From DAOPKN01 sp035391225 (GTDB taxonomy: Bacteria; Thermotogota; Thermotogae; MWEM01), in the NCBI GenBank assembly GCA_035391225.1, contig DAOPKN010000011.1:3200-67199 (forward strand): a DNA stretch of 64,000 bases, written 5' to 3'. The position numbers were made by a program, and so were the translations under genes. Under the pieces are notes generated by a model that did not search any database, was not told the DNA's origin, and saw nothing but the letters and a program-made list of their open reading frames with translations. Shown in pieces: positions 16,981 through 25,405 of the stretch (the first letter of the stretch is position 1; each line of letters starts with the position of its first letter).

Positions 16981-18090
16981 CTACGCACCCCCGATACTCC
17001 GGCCTCGCCAGCTTCCTTTCTTTCCCAAGAGTCCCTGGAACACCGAGGTAAAGAAAAGCACCACGAAGAAGAAAAGGTACACGGGGAAAAGCCAGGCGGA
17101 GTACCAGGCAAACTTGCCCACCTTGGCGGTCAGCAAATGGAACGAAGATACCCCCGCAAGGTAGCAAGCACCCGAAAGAACCCCATTTACCCACGATGGC
17201 TCCACCAAGCTTCCCAGCAGCCCAAAGAAGGTGGAAATCCCGGCGAAAACCCACAGAATGCTGATCAAAAGGGGAATTCCCCCCGTGGAGGCGGCACCGG
17301 AAGACATGTTCTTCACCCACCCCTCCCACAAGGAAGGGAAACCTTCCGGGTACATGCGAAACGAGATCAGCTGGCTTCCGAAGAGTGCACGGGGGGTGAG
17401 GCCTGCCTGTGCAACCCGCTTCCCCAGTGCAATGTCTTCCACCACTTCGCCGCGCACGGCGCGATGCCCGTCAATCCTGCGGTAATCCGCGCGGTGGAAC
17501 AGCAGGAACGGCCCGTACAGCCCGGGAGCCCTTTTGCTCTTGCGGAATCGAACGGACATGGAAAGCACAACCAGTAGGTTGAAAACAGCCGAAAGGCTCT
17601 CGTATGGCTTGATAGCCCTGTGGAAAGGTTGCACGGAAAGCACTTCCCCTTCTCCCTTCCACCGCGAAAGCGCTTCTTGTAGGGCATCCTTCCCCAGCTC
17701 CACGTCCGCATCCAGGAACAGCAGTACTTCCCCCTCTGCCGCTTGGGCTCCGTTCCAGCAGGCCCAGTTCTTCCCCATCCATCCCTTGGGAAGCGGAGGA
17801 GCGGCAATGACCTTGCATCCCGCTTCTTTGGCCAGTTGTGCCGTGGCATCGCTGGAATGGTCATCGACCACGATTGCCTCGTCGAACCACCCCGACTGCG
17901 CGGAGAGCGAACGGAGAAGCGGGGGAAGACGTTTCTCTTCGTTTCGTGCGGGGATGATCAGACTCACCCGAGGGCGCTGTTTTCTTGGGGGCTCTCCCCA
18001 AGAGGCGAGGCGCTGCTTACCGAGCAGCAACAGGAAGGGGAGGAAGAAACCCACCGCCTGCAGAATGGCCTTCACGATGTCCCACCACAT
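16981..18090 (-). CDS. Membrane-bound GT2 family glycosyltransferase (CrtQ-like)
   Basis: A 369-residue inner-membrane glycosyltransferase: N-terminal hydrophobic segment (residues 8-24), then a GT-A domain with VSLIIPARNEEKRL, IVVDDHSSDAT, the DxD-type LFLDADVEL and VEDIALGKRV, then three or four C-terminal membrane spans. This is the architecture of diaponeurosporenoate-type and lipid glycosyltransferases. ATG at 18090 is chosen because the upstream plsY-like gene stops at 18098. The pairing with PlsY suggests lipid or glycolipid synthesis; acceptor and sugar are unknown. Confidence 0.8.
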   Translation of the reverse strand: MWWDIVKAILQAVGFFLPFLLLLGKQRLASWGEPPRKQRPRVSLIIPARNEEKRLPPLLRSLSAQSGWFDEAIVVDDHSSDATAQLAKEAGCKVIAAPPLPKGWMGKNWACWNGAQAAEGEVLLFLDADVELGKDALQEALSRWKGEGEVLSVQPFHRAIKPYESLSAVFNLLVVLSMSVRFRKSKRAPGLYGPFLLFHRADYRRIDGHRAVRGEVVEDIALGKRVAQAGLTPRALFGSQLISFRMYPEGFPSLWEGWVKNMSSGAASTGGIPLLISILWVFAGISTFFGLLGSLVEPSWVNGVLSGACYLAGVSSFHLLTAKVGKFAWYSAWLFPVYLFFFVVLFFTSVFQGLLGKKGSWRGRSIGGA

Positions 18091-18097
18091 CCCCCGT

Positions 18098-18664
18098 TCA
18101 CCCCAACTCTTTGCGGTGCTTGAAAACCAGCAGGCCCAGGTTAAAGGCCCAGAGCACGAAAAGGGGAACCGAGCCCCAGCGGAAGAGCAACAGGTACACC
18201 AGCAAGAAGCCCATGGCCACAAAGGTCTTGTAGGCATCCCGCAAGCGCACGAAAAGCTGGATCGTCATGGCGATTCCCAGCACGGTGGGAGCTTCCCAGC
18301 GCGTGATTCCGGACCAAGCCCCAAAGGTAACCGCCACAGCTTTCCCTCCTTGGAAGCGGAAGAAAAGGGGAAACGCGTGCCCGCAAATCGCCGCCATGCC
18401 CATGAAGCAAGCGAGCCAATCGCTGGCCCCGAAGAAAGTGGTTGCCAGGAAAAGCGGGGCAAACCCTTTGCCGAATTCCAAGAGCATGACAAGGATACCC
18501 CGCTTGTAGCCCAGCGCCTTGAAAGCATTCACCGTACCTGGATTGCCGTCCCCCACCTTGTCGATGCTTCGTGAAACCAGCAAGGAAACGAAAACGCGCG
18601 CGAAAAGAATGGAGCCACTCAAGTAGGAAACCCCGATCCAGAAAACCCAATGCCAAGCTTCCAT
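18098..18664 (-). CDS. plsY: PlsY-like glycerol-3-phosphate acyltransferase
   Basis: A 188-residue polytopic membrane enzyme. PlsY transfers an acyl group from acyl-phosphate to glycerol 3-phosphate, the first step of phospholipid synthesis. Motif 1 SGSILFARV, motif 2 GDGNPGTVNAFKALG and motif 3 GHAFPLFFRFQGGKAVA match the three conserved PlsY loops. The glycosyltransferase gene follows 7 nt downstream. A plsX gene is not in the window. Length is at the lower end of the usual range. Confidence 0.83.
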   Translation of the reverse strand: MEAWHWVFWIGVSYLSGSILFARVFVSLLVSRSIDKVGDGNPGTVNAFKALGYKRGILVMLLEFGKGFAPLFLATTFFGASDWLACFMGMAAICGHAFPLFFRFQGGKAVAVTFGAWSGITRWEAPTVLGIAMTIQLFVRLRDAYKTFVAMGFLLVYLLLFRWGSVPLFVLWAFNLGLLVFKHRKELG

Positions 18665-18749
18665 CGGTATCTCTCCTCTCCATCATATTGGCGTAATCGA
18701 TTGTACCACGAAGAATGGAAACTCTGCTCTGGTAACACGTTGCTTTTTT

Positions 18750-18758
18750 TGCTATACT
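18750..18758 (+). promoter_or_regulatory. Extended -10 promoter for the acyltransferase-like gene
   Basis: TGC followed by TATACT (18753-18758) gives an extended -10 about 36 nt upstream of the ATG at 18794. The -35 region is poor. It lies in the divergent gap with plsY. Confidence 0.5.
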
Positions 18759-18793
18759 TGAGCATACTGGGGTGAAAGGAAAGGAGGCACGCG

Positions 18794-19627
18794 ATGTTCA
18801 AGCGGAAAGATGGGGTAATCGTTCGCAATCTGCCGGAATGGAAACGTTTCGTTCCTTTCCTGATGCCCACGAAATCCGATGCACTGATCTTCTTTCGCAA
18901 AACCATCTTCGTGGAAAAGACCCTGGCATACCTACACGCGAAAAACCAACCCGCTCAAGGGAAAAGGGTGTCCCTTTTTTCCATCCTGGTATGCGCCTTG
19001 CTGCACACCGGGGTGCACTTTCCCGATCTCAACCGCTTCATCGTGGGGAAGAGAACCTACCAGAGGAACGGCTGGTTCCTCTCTTACACCGCAAAATCCT
19101 CCTTGGAAAAGGATGGGGAGACCGTGCTGGTGAAAGCGGCTTTCGGCGATCACGATCGTTTGGAAGATGTATTCCAGAAATTGGAGGACGTGAAGCAAAA
19201 GGTGCGCCACAAGGCGGCTTCCCAAACCAGCGGCGCAAGTTCGGAGCTCGCTTTCTTCTTTTCCTTCCCACCCTTCTTGCGTCCCGCCGTTTTTGGATTC
19301 CTCAAACTGTTGAACCTCTGGAATATCCTGCCATACCGGATGATCGAAGGAGATCCTTTCTTTTCCTCCTGCTACATGGCCAACGTGGGAAGTATCGGGC
19401 TGGAGCCCCCCTACCACCACTTATTCGAGTGGGGGACGGCTTCGCTGTTCCTTTCCGTGGGAAAGATCCACCCGGTTCCGGTTCGCGATGAAAACGGGAA
19501 TGCCATTTTTCGCGATGCCTTGGACATCCACTTTACCCTCGACGAACGCGTTTCGGAGGGGGTGTACTTGGCTCGCGCCTTGGAGTACTTCCAGCAGATG
19601 GTGGAAAACCCATCGCTGATGGAATAA
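18794..19627 (+). CDS. Stand-alone CAT-fold protein related to 2-oxoacid dehydrogenase E2 catalytic domains
   Basis: A 277-residue protein matching the small stand-alone E2-like family: it starts FKRKDGVIVRNL, has FPDLNRFIVGKRTY, a trimer-contact region and the tail DIHFTLDERVSEGVYLARAL. There are no lipoyl or E3-binding domains. In true E2 the active-site motif is DHRxxDG; here it reads DERVSEG, so the catalytic His is replaced by Glu. It is therefore probably not a classical acyltransferase. ATG at 18794 follows GGAAAGGAGG. A lipoprotein gene follows after 16 nt. Function is unknown. Confidence 0.75.
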   Translation: MFKRKDGVIVRNLPEWKRFVPFLMPTKSDALIFFRKTIFVEKTLAYLHAKNQPAQGKRVSLFSILVCALLHTGVHFPDLNRFIVGKRTYQRNGWFLSYTAKSSLEKDGETVLVKAAFGDHDRLEDVFQKLEDVKQKVRHKAASQTSGASSELAFFFSFPPFLRPAVFGFLKLLNLWNILPYRMIEGDPFFSSCYMANVGSIGLEPPYHHLFEWGTASLFLSVGKIHPVPVRDENGNAIFRDALDIHFTLDERVSEGVYLARALEYFQQMVENPSLME

Positions 19628-19643
19628 AAAAGGAGGGGTACAC

Positions 19644-20270
19644 ATGAAAACGTGTGGAAAAGTCATGCCAGTCCTGCTACTGTGGGGCGTCGCATCCATC
19701 TCGCTTCTTCTCTTCGTGTCCTGTACCGTGGCAGCGGGAGGAGGGAACAATCCACCCGTGGGGGGTGGGGAATGGCAAGTAGACGTGAACATTGACTACG
19801 GTGGAGGCAACGGCGCAAACGTAACCGGCGAAGCAGACCTCATTGTGGGGGCCGGCGGGGAGACGGCGCAAGGCACTTTCACCCAGTTGACCTACGCGGA
19901 TACGTCTCCTTTCTTCAAAATGGCCACCAAGATCGTCTGGGAACTGGCGATGCTGGGGAAACAGCTTTCGGTTTCTCGGCTGGACGATCCACCCGACGAC
20001 GACTTCCCCGTTCTCTACAAGCGCATCGGGGATGGCACCGAAAACGAAGACAAGGCCCAAATCACGTTCAACGTGGGTTTTGAAGGGGCAAATTCGATCC
20101 AAGTCCCGGTTCGTGCCTACTTCTACCCCAATTCCAATCCCAACGAGTACATCGACGGGCAGGTCACGATTACCAAGGAGGAAATCCGCGCCAGCAATGT
20201 AACCTTGACCTTCGAATCCGAGGGAGCGTTCGGGAATTTTTCCTACACCGCGGAGTGTACGGGCCCCTAA
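19644..20270 (+). CDS. Secreted lipoprotein of unknown function
   Basis: A 208-residue lipoprotein. The signal peptide (residues 8-26) ends in a lipobox-like LLFVSC, followed by a Gly-rich linker (GGGNNPPVGGG). The mature part is beta-rich with many Asp/Thr/Gly and no motif I recognise. ATG at 19644 lies behind AAGGAGGGG. It is followed by a strong terminator, so it closes the unit that begins at the 18750 promoter. Confidence 0.72.
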   Translation: MKTCGKVMPVLLLWGVASISLLLFVSCTVAAGGGNNPPVGGGEWQVDVNIDYGGGNGANVTGEADLIVGAGGETAQGTFTQLTYADTSPFFKMATKIVWELAMLGKQLSVSRLDDPPDDDFPVLYKRIGDGTENEDKAQITFNVGFEGANSIQVPVRAYFYPNSNPNEYIDGQVTITKEEIRASNVTLTFESEGAFGNFSYTAECTGP

Positions 20271-20295
20271 GCCTCCGAGGAACCGAAGAACAGCC

Positions 20296-20323
20296 GTGGG
20301 GACCGCAAAGTCCCCACTTTTTT
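20296..20323 (+). terminator. Intrinsic terminator after the lipoprotein gene
   Basis: Stem GTGGGGAC / GTCCCCAC with a 6-nt loop, followed by six T. It closes the acyltransferase-like and lipoprotein unit. Confidence 0.85.
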
Positions 20324-20410
20324 CAAAAAAACGCAAATTCCTGACCCTTTTTGCCGTAATCGCTTCTCTTTGCCCTCCGCAACGCTTTCCGCCCCAAGAC
20401 GTTGGTTGGT

Positions 20411-20440
20411 TTGCGCCTGCAATTGTTATATCATTATCAT
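20411..20440 (+). promoter_or_regulatory. Candidate promoter of the gntR-type regulator gene
   Basis: TTGCGC (20411-20416), 18-nt spacer, TATCAT (20435-20440), just upstream of the regulator start. Overlapping alternatives exist in the AT-rich stretch 20421-20440. A regulator of this kind often represses itself, but no clear operator palindrome is seen. Confidence 0.4.
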
Positions 20441-20465
20441 GTAATCCCTTCTCATGGGAGGCGAG

Positions 20466-21209
20466 GTGTGGTTCTTGAATTGGAACACCGGGGAAAAGAA
20501 TCGATTGCCCATTTACTACCGCATCGAAAAGGAACTCGAAAAACAAATCCAGGTGTCCAGCCCGGGCGACCAATTGCCCACGGAAAACGAGCTCATCGAG
20601 CGTTTCGGTGTGAGTCGAACCCCCGTGCGTGCCGCCCTTGGGGAACTTGAACGAAAAGGCTTGGTGGTCCGCAAACCCGGGAAAGGAACGTTCGTTGCCC
20701 GTCCTCGCTGGACGCACCTGCTCACTTCTTTGCGGGGCTTCACCGAAGAAATGAAAGAAATGCAGATCCAATCGCGCTCCGTGGTGGTGGAAAGCTCATT
20801 GGTTCCTGCCGGACCTGACCAGCAAAAGAGCTTCGGGCTTTCCGCCTCCGGTTCCGTGTTTTTCCTTTCCCGCATCCGCTTCATGGGGGAATGCGCCATT
20901 GCCCTGCAAAATGCGTTTATCAACGTGTCGCTGCATCCCTCGCTTGCGCAGTTGCAAACCCTCGACTTCAACGGTTCCGAATCGCTGTACGGAAACCTTG
21001 CGCGCCTGGGATTCCCTCCGCATCACGGCGAGGAGGAACTTCGCGTGGAACCGATTTCCCGCGCGGAGGCCCGCCTGCTTCAATGCAAGTCGGGGATCTG
21101 CGGACTCAAGAGGAAACGCCTCACATTCTTACAGGATAACCGCTGCATCGAGTTCGTGGATTCGGTGTATATCGGCGAAAAATACGTGTTTCGCTTTTTT
21201 CTCCAATGA
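20466..21209 (+). CDS. GntR-family transcriptional regulator (HutC/UTRA type)
   Basis: A 247-residue DNA-binding protein. The N-terminal winged helix-turn-helix reads LPTENELIERFGVSRTPVRAALGELERKGLVVRKPGKGTFVA, the GntR signature (given in parts: LPTENELIERFGVSRTPVR, then RAALGELERKGLVV). The C-terminal UTRA-like ligand domain (residues about 85-245) would sense a sugar or sugar phosphate. Start codon is uncertain: GTG 20466 and TTG 20475 each have a good Shine-Dalgarno, ATG 20454 does not. It lies 46 nt upstream of the sugar ABC importer, which it most likely controls. Confidence 0.85.
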   Translation: MWFLNWNTGEKNRLPIYYRIEKELEKQIQVSSPGDQLPTENELIERFGVSRTPVRAALGELERKGLVVRKPGKGTFVARPRWTHLLTSLRGFTEEMKEMQIQSRSVVVESSLVPAGPDQQKSFGLSASGSVFFLSRIRFMGECAIALQNAFINVSLHPSLAQLQTLDFNGSESLYGNLARLGFPPHHGEEELRVEPISRAEARLLQCKSGICGLKRKRLTFLQDNRCIEFVDSVYIGEKYVFRFFLQ

Positions 21210-21255
21210 ACTTCACCCGAAATGCTCGGGAAAATCTTTCAAGGGAGGTTTTTGT

Positions 21256-22509
21256 ATGTCCAAACGGTTGGTTTTGATCGCGTTGGCAGTGCTTATCGCC
21301 ATCGGTGCCTTTGCGGCAACAAAAGTGGAAATTTGGAGCTGGCGCACCCAGGACGCGCAAGTTTGGGACGAGGTGCAGAAGAGGTTGGACGAAATGGGAA
21401 AGGATATCACGATCGATTTCCGTGCTTTCCTTCCCACCGAGTACGATTCGAAGGTTCTTTTGGCACTTCAAGGTGGGCAGGGGCCGGATATCATGTACAC
21501 CCGCAGGCTTCCGGGCGGAAGAACCAAGGCCCTGGTAGACTCCGGGTTGTTGATCCCCCTTTCCGACAAGGTGGACTTTTCCAACTTCTCGGAAGGCGTT
21601 TTGACGAACATCACCCAGGAAGGACTGCAGTACGGGGTTCCATTTGCCGTCCAAGTCGTGGGGATTTTCTACAACAAGGACATGTTCGACAAGTTCGGTC
21701 TGAGTGAACCCCGGTCCTGGGCTGAATTGATCGACATTTGCGAGGTTATCAAGGCCAATTCCATCGACCCGTTCTTCGTGTCCGGGAAAGAAGCCTGGTC
21801 GCTCGTGATGCAACACGCCATGACAGGTGTCAGCATCCTCGGCCCCGGCTGGATCAAGAGATTGGCCGAGGGAAAAGTGGATTTCTTGGATCAAGATTGG
21901 ATCTACCACCAGCACTTGCTGAACGACTTGAAAGTGTATTACCAGGATGGATTCCTTGCCAACGACACCAACGACTTGAACTCGGCCATCGCGTTCGAGC
22001 AAGCCGCGATGGTTTTCTACGGTGTCTGGGGCTACCAGATGTGGAAGGAACTCAACCCTGACTTGAACATTGGGTACTTCATGGTTCCCTCCGACTACGC
22101 GGGGTACGACCCCTATGCCTACGTGTACATGGACGGTGCCTTCGGTCTCACGGCAAACGCGAAGCATCCACAAGAAGCCCTGGAAATCCTCAAATTCACG
22201 GCAACACCCGAATTTGGCACCATCTTCTCCAACATCACCATGAATATCCCCGCTGTGACCGGTGCCCAAATGCCGGACGTTCCCCTTCTGGCAGAAGTCA
22301 ACGAAGTGGCTGCCACAAGCGCTTCTCCCTGGGTGTACTGGGTTGGATCCGAGTTCGTGACCGGTGCCCCTTCGCTGTACACCGATGTGCTGAGCCCGGG
22401 AATGCAGGCCATGTACGCTGACAAGATCACACCCGAGGAGCTTGCCCAACAAGCCCAAGACGCATTGTCCCAGTGGTTCCCGCCATTGATGGAACGCCTC
22501 GGAAAATAA
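21256..22509 (+). CDS. Sugar ABC transporter substrate-binding protein (family 1)
   Basis: A 417-residue exported sugar-binding protein. Signal peptide at residues 3-20. The mature part starts KVEIWSWRTQDAQVWDE and contains GQGPDIMYTRRLPGG and FAVQVVGIFYNKDMFDKFG, the usual MalE-type hinge and interface features. ATG at 21256 lies behind AAGGGAGG. The specific sugar cannot be read from sequence. A terminator follows the gene, so it is likely expressed above the permease level. Confidence 0.87.
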   Translation: MSKRLVLIALAVLIAIGAFAATKVEIWSWRTQDAQVWDEVQKRLDEMGKDITIDFRAFLPTEYDSKVLLALQGGQGPDIMYTRRLPGGRTKALVDSGLLIPLSDKVDFSNFSEGVLTNITQEGLQYGVPFAVQVVGIFYNKDMFDKFGLSEPRSWAELIDICEVIKANSIDPFFVSGKEAWSLVMQHAMTGVSILGPGWIKRLAEGKVDFLDQDWIYHQHLLNDLKVYYQDGFLANDTNDLNSAIAFEQAAMVFYGVWGYQMWKELNPDLNIGYFMVPSDYAGYDPYAYVYMDGAFGLTANAKHPQEALEILKFTATPEFGTIFSNITMNIPAVTGAQMPDVPLLAEVNEVAATSASPWVYWVGSEFVTGAPSLYTDVLSPGMQAMYADKITPEELAQQAQDALSQWFPPLMERLGK

Positions 22510-22522
22510 CGGGATGCAGATG

Positions 22523-22567
22523 ACGGCTTGGTGCCCCTTTGGGGGCACCTGGCCGTTTTGCTTTTTT
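22523..22567 (+). terminator. Attenuating terminator between sugar-binding protein and permease genes
   Basis: Inner stem GGTGCCCC / GGGGCACC with a TTTG loop, extended across a small mismatch by ACGGC / GCCGT, then TTTGCTTTTTT. Same position in the operon as the terminator at 13606. Confidence 0.7.
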
Positions 22568-22599
22568 CGCTTGGATTTGCCAAAAAGGGGTGCGAAGGG

Positions 22600-23502
22600 A
22601 TGAAATGTAAAACCCGCTACGTTCTGCTTTTTACCGTTCCCGCGTTGGTGTTGTACACCTTGTTCGTGATCTACCCTTTCCTGTACAGCTTCATCCTGAG
22701 CTTCTTCAGCTGGTCGGGGGTAGGGGAACGAACATTCGTGGGGTTTCAAAATTTCCAGCGCTTGGTCTCCGGAGCCTACGCCGACGAGTTCCGCAATGCG
22801 CTGCTGCACAACGTGTACTTCTTTTTTGCCAACACCATCTTTGAACTGGGGTTGGCCTTCATCATTGCGATCATCCTTGCTTCCCTTACGTGGGGAAGAC
22901 GGTTTTTCCAAACCATCGTCTACCTTCCCAACGTGATTTCCATGGTGCTGGTGGGCTTCATCTGGTCCATGATGCTCAACCCGCAGTGGGGGTTGATCAA
23001 CCACCTGTTGCGAAGCGTGGGGCTCAAGGGATGGGCCCAACCCTGGCTGGGGCAGGAATCGACAGCACTGAACACCGTGATCCTGGTGAACATCTGGCGA
23101 AACATCGGGTTCTACATTCTCGTGTTCTTCGCTGCCATCCTTGCCATTCCCAAGGAGCTTTTCGATGCCGCCTACATCGACGGGGCTTCCAACTGGCGCG
23201 TGACCTGGAAGATCGTGTTTCCCCTGACGGTGCCCACGTTCCAAACGCTGTTGATCCTGTTGTTCATCTGGTCGTTCAACATCTTTGACGTGGTGTACGC
23301 GCTGGAAGGGGTACAGGCGGGGCCTTTCCGTTCCACCGACGTCCTGGGAACCCTTTTCTACAGGACGGCTTTCGGGGGACTGGGTTCCTCTGCCCAAGAT
23401 TACGGGCTGGGAGCAGCGGTGGTGGTGCTGGTGTTTTGCATGGTCATTCCCCTGTCCATGGTGTACGCGTTCATGCTGGATCGCAGAAGGAGGGCAGCCT
23501 GA
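22600..23502 (+). CDS. Sugar ABC transporter permease, MalF type
   Basis: A 300-residue inner-membrane permease with about six spans. The EAA loop reads DAAYIDGASNWRVTWKIVFP, near residue 190. ATG at 22600 is chosen because it leaves the usual short cytoplasmic start (MKCKTRYVLLF) before the first span. Its TGA overlaps the next permease start (TGATG). Forms a heterodimer with the second permease and binds an ATPase that is not encoded in this operon. Confidence 0.9.
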   Translation: MKCKTRYVLLFTVPALVLYTLFVIYPFLYSFILSFFSWSGVGERTFVGFQNFQRLVSGAYADEFRNALLHNVYFFFANTIFELGLAFIIAIILASLTWGRRFFQTIVYLPNVISMVLVGFIWSMMLNPQWGLINHLLRSVGLKGWAQPWLGQESTALNTVILVNIWRNIGFYILVFFAAILAIPKELFDAAYIDGASNWRVTWKIVFPLTVPTFQTLLILLFIWSFNIFDVVYALEGVQAGPFRSTDVLGTLFYRTAFGGLGSSAQDYGLGAAVVVLVFCMVIPLSMVYAFMLDRRRRAA

Positions 23503-24329
23503 TGCTTCGGATGTCACGAACATGGAGGATCATCATCGTGCTGGTCATGGTGGTGTATTTCCTCGTGGTGGCAACACCCTTTGGAACATTGTTCATGAAC
23601 AGCTTCAAAACCATGCGGGAAATTTTCCTCAAACCTTTTTCGTTCCCGGAAAAGTTCAGCTTCTCGAATTACACCCGTGCCTGGAAGGATGCCAACCTGG
23701 GCATGGCCTACCTCAATAGTTTCTTGATCTCCGGTGCTTCCATACTGGGAATCTTGTTCTTTTCTTCCATGATGGCGTACATGATCTCGCGCTACCAGTT
23801 CCCGTTGCGCCGGTTCTTGTACATCTACATCATCATGGGGCTTGCCCTGCCCGCACGCCTGGCCATCATTCCCATCTACGTCACCCTGAACCAACTGGAT
23901 CTGACCAATACACGCATCGGGTTGATCATCGTGTACGTTTCCACGGGCATCGCTTTCGCCACGTTCCTGATCAAGAGCTTCATGGATCAGATCCCGGTGG
24001 AAATCGAGGAATCCGCACGCATCGACGGGGCTTCGCCCTGGATGATTTACCGCAAGATCGCACTTCCATTGACCGCACCTGCCATCGTGGTGGTGGGGCT
24101 GGTGAACTTCGTCAACGTGTGGAACGATTTCTTCTTCCCGCTGATCATCATTTCCGATCGGTCAAAGGAAACGGTTCCGCTTGCGGTCTCCGTGTTTTTC
24201 GGGGAGTACTCCAACCGCTGGGACCTGATCGCTGCCGCGCTTTCGATGTCGGTGATTCCCATCATGGTGATCTTCTTCCTTTTCTCCAAGCTCTTCATCT
24301 CCGGGATCACGCAGGGTGCCATCAAGTAA
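23502..24329 (+). CDS. Sugar ABC transporter permease, MalG type
   Basis: A 275-residue inner-membrane permease, second partner of the heterodimer. EAA loop ESARIDGASPWMIYRKIALP near residue 170 and a C-terminal GITQGAIK tail typical of MalG-type proteins. ATG at 23502 shares one base with the upstream stop and follows AGGAGG. A bidirectional terminator follows at once. The operon has no ATPase, so a shared MsmK-type ATPase elsewhere is expected. Confidence 0.9.
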   Translation: MLRMSRTWRIIIVLVMVVYFLVVATPFGTLFMNSFKTMREIFLKPFSFPEKFSFSNYTRAWKDANLGMAYLNSFLISGASILGILFFSSMMAYMISRYQFPLRRFLYIYIIMGLALPARLAIIPIYVTLNQLDLTNTRIGLIIVYVSTGIAFATFLIKSFMDQIPVEIEESARIDGASPWMIYRKIALPLTAPAIVVVGLVNFVNVWNDFFFPLIIISDRSKETVPLAVSVFFGEYSNRWDLIAAALSMSVIPIMVIFFLFSKLFISGITQGAIK

Positions 24330-24330
24330 A

Positions 24331-24355
24331 AACCCGCCGTGCTCGCGGCGGGTTT
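24331..24355. terminator. Bidirectional terminator between sugar operon and convergent membrane-protein gene
   Basis: Nine-base stem AACCCGCCG / CGGCGGGTT with a 6-nt loop. T-rich on the + side (TTTCTTTG) and TTTTTA on the - side, so it can serve both converging units. Confidence 0.75.
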
Positions 24356-24370
24356 CTTTGTTTCACGAGA

Positions 24371-24793
24371 TTACAGTGCACTCCAAATGGTCGAAATCAG
24401 GATAATCCCCAAAATCCCCAGCAACACGTCTACAGCGCCCAAAACGATGGCGGCCACCGACCGGGGACTGTGGTCCACCCTGTTGGCGCGCACACCCAAC
24501 CATACCGCCAGGGGACCCAACACGACCGGGAAAATGAAAAGCCCGATGAAGGCCATTCGAATCGCCAGCACGGAAAGGGCTTGGGCCTGTTGTTGCGCTT
24601 GGGTCGTGGTCCTTTCGGTTGGCTGCGCGGGGACAAACTGGCCCCGCTCTTGGTACACCTCATCCAATAACCGCTGGATGAGGCGTTGGTGCTGTTCCCC
24701 AAACTGTTCGATCGCAAGGCCGTAGGTATCAAAGCGCTTGAAACCGATTTCTTTTCTTTCGAGGATGAATTGCCGGATTTCATTGGAGATCAA
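24371..24793 (-). CDS. Small membrane protein of unknown function
   Basis: A 140-residue protein: a charged helical N-terminal half (residues 1-70, rich in Glu/Arg/Gln) and two C-terminal membrane spans separated by a short loop (FPVVLGPLAVWLGVRANR, then VLGAVDVLLGILGII). The C-terminal part resembles DUF4190-type double-span modules. TTG at 24793 is chosen because GGGGAGGGG lies 6 nt upstream; a GTG at 24811 is in frame. It follows the rhodanese gene closely and likely shares its promoter. No function can be given. Confidence 0.65.
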   Translation of the reverse strand: MISNEIRQFILERKEIGFKRFDTYGLAIEQFGEQHQRLIQRLLDEVYQERGQFVPAQPTERTTTQAQQQAQALSVLAIRMAFIGLFIFPVVLGPLAVWLGVRANRVDHSPRSVAAIVLGAVDVLLGILGIILISTIWSAL

Positions 24794-24829
24794 ACCATTT
24801 CCCCTCCCCACCTCGCGGTTTGCCCGGGA

Positions 24830-25258
24830 TCACTGCACGAAATCGTATCCCTTGGCTTTCCAGTTGGAAAATCCACCTTCCATGTTGTACACCCGCAAGA
24901 AACCCAAGCCCTTCATCAGCAGCATGGCCTTCTTGCTACGGCTTCCCGCATGGCAATACACCAGGAACGTTTTGCGACTGTCCAGCTGGCTCACGCGGTC
25001 ACAAAAATCGTTCTCCAGCACGTTGATTTGCAGCGCGCCAGCCAGGTGCCCGTTTCGAAACTCGCTTTCGCTACGCACGTCCAAGATCACGAGATTCGGA
25101 CTCGTACCCCATTGTTCCAGCAAAACAACCGCCTGGGACACGCTAATGTTCTCGAAAAAGGAAACCGATGAATCCGTTGCGGGAACACCAAAATCTGCTC
25201 CACCGAACGCTACCGTTGCCACAAGAACGAAAAGCAAACCGAAAAACCAGTTGCGCAT
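24830..25258 (-). CDS. Exported rhodanese-domain protein
   Basis: A 142-residue protein with a signal peptide (residues 1-20) and one rhodanese domain: LVILDVRSESEFRNGHLAGA and the active-site loop VYCHAGSRSKKA, where the Cys carries the persulfide. An extracytoplasmic sulfurtransferase or sulfide-handling role is expected for this family; the partner is unknown. The start at 25258 is 30 nt downstream of an extended -10 promoter. Confidence 0.87.
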   Translation of the reverse strand: MRNWFFGLLFVLVATVAFGGADFGVPATDSSVSFFENISVSQAVVLLEQWGTSPNLVILDVRSESEFRNGHLAGALQINVLENDFCDRVSQLDSRKTFLVYCHAGSRSKKAMLLMKGLGFLRVYNMEGGFSNWKAKGYDFVQ

Positions 25259-25287
25259 TTTTTCTCCCCCTTTTTCTTGGTGGGTGT

Positions 25288-25296
25288 ATTATAACA
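25288..25296 (-). promoter_or_regulatory. Extended -10 promoter of the rhodanese gene
   Basis: On the - strand TGT precedes TATAAT (25288-25293). No good -35 is seen. The HU promoter lies back-to-back about 35 nt away. Confidence 0.6.
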
Positions 25297-25327
25297 TCCA
25301 GGGGCTTGTTTACTGGCCCCTACAAAT

Positions 25328-25356
25328 TTGGAAATCGGCGCAAAAACTGCTAAAAT
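25328..25356 (+). promoter_or_regulatory. Promoter of the HU gene
   Basis: TTGGAA (25328-25333), 17-nt spacer, TAAAAT (25351-25356), about 50 nt before the ATG at 25406. A second AT-rich box (TAGAAT, TACAAT) follows, giving possible alternative -10 positions. Confidence 0.6.
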
Positions 25357-25405
25357 ATGTTAGAATACAATGATTGGAGTACATTTTATCAGGGGAGGTA
25401 GTGCA

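Noticed and set aside
21121..23523. Long open frame antisense to the sugar importer genes (about 800 codons)
   Set aside because: It mirrors well-recognised genes on the + strand, has no Shine-Dalgarno and no recognisable domains. Such frames are expected from the codon bias of GC-rich genes.
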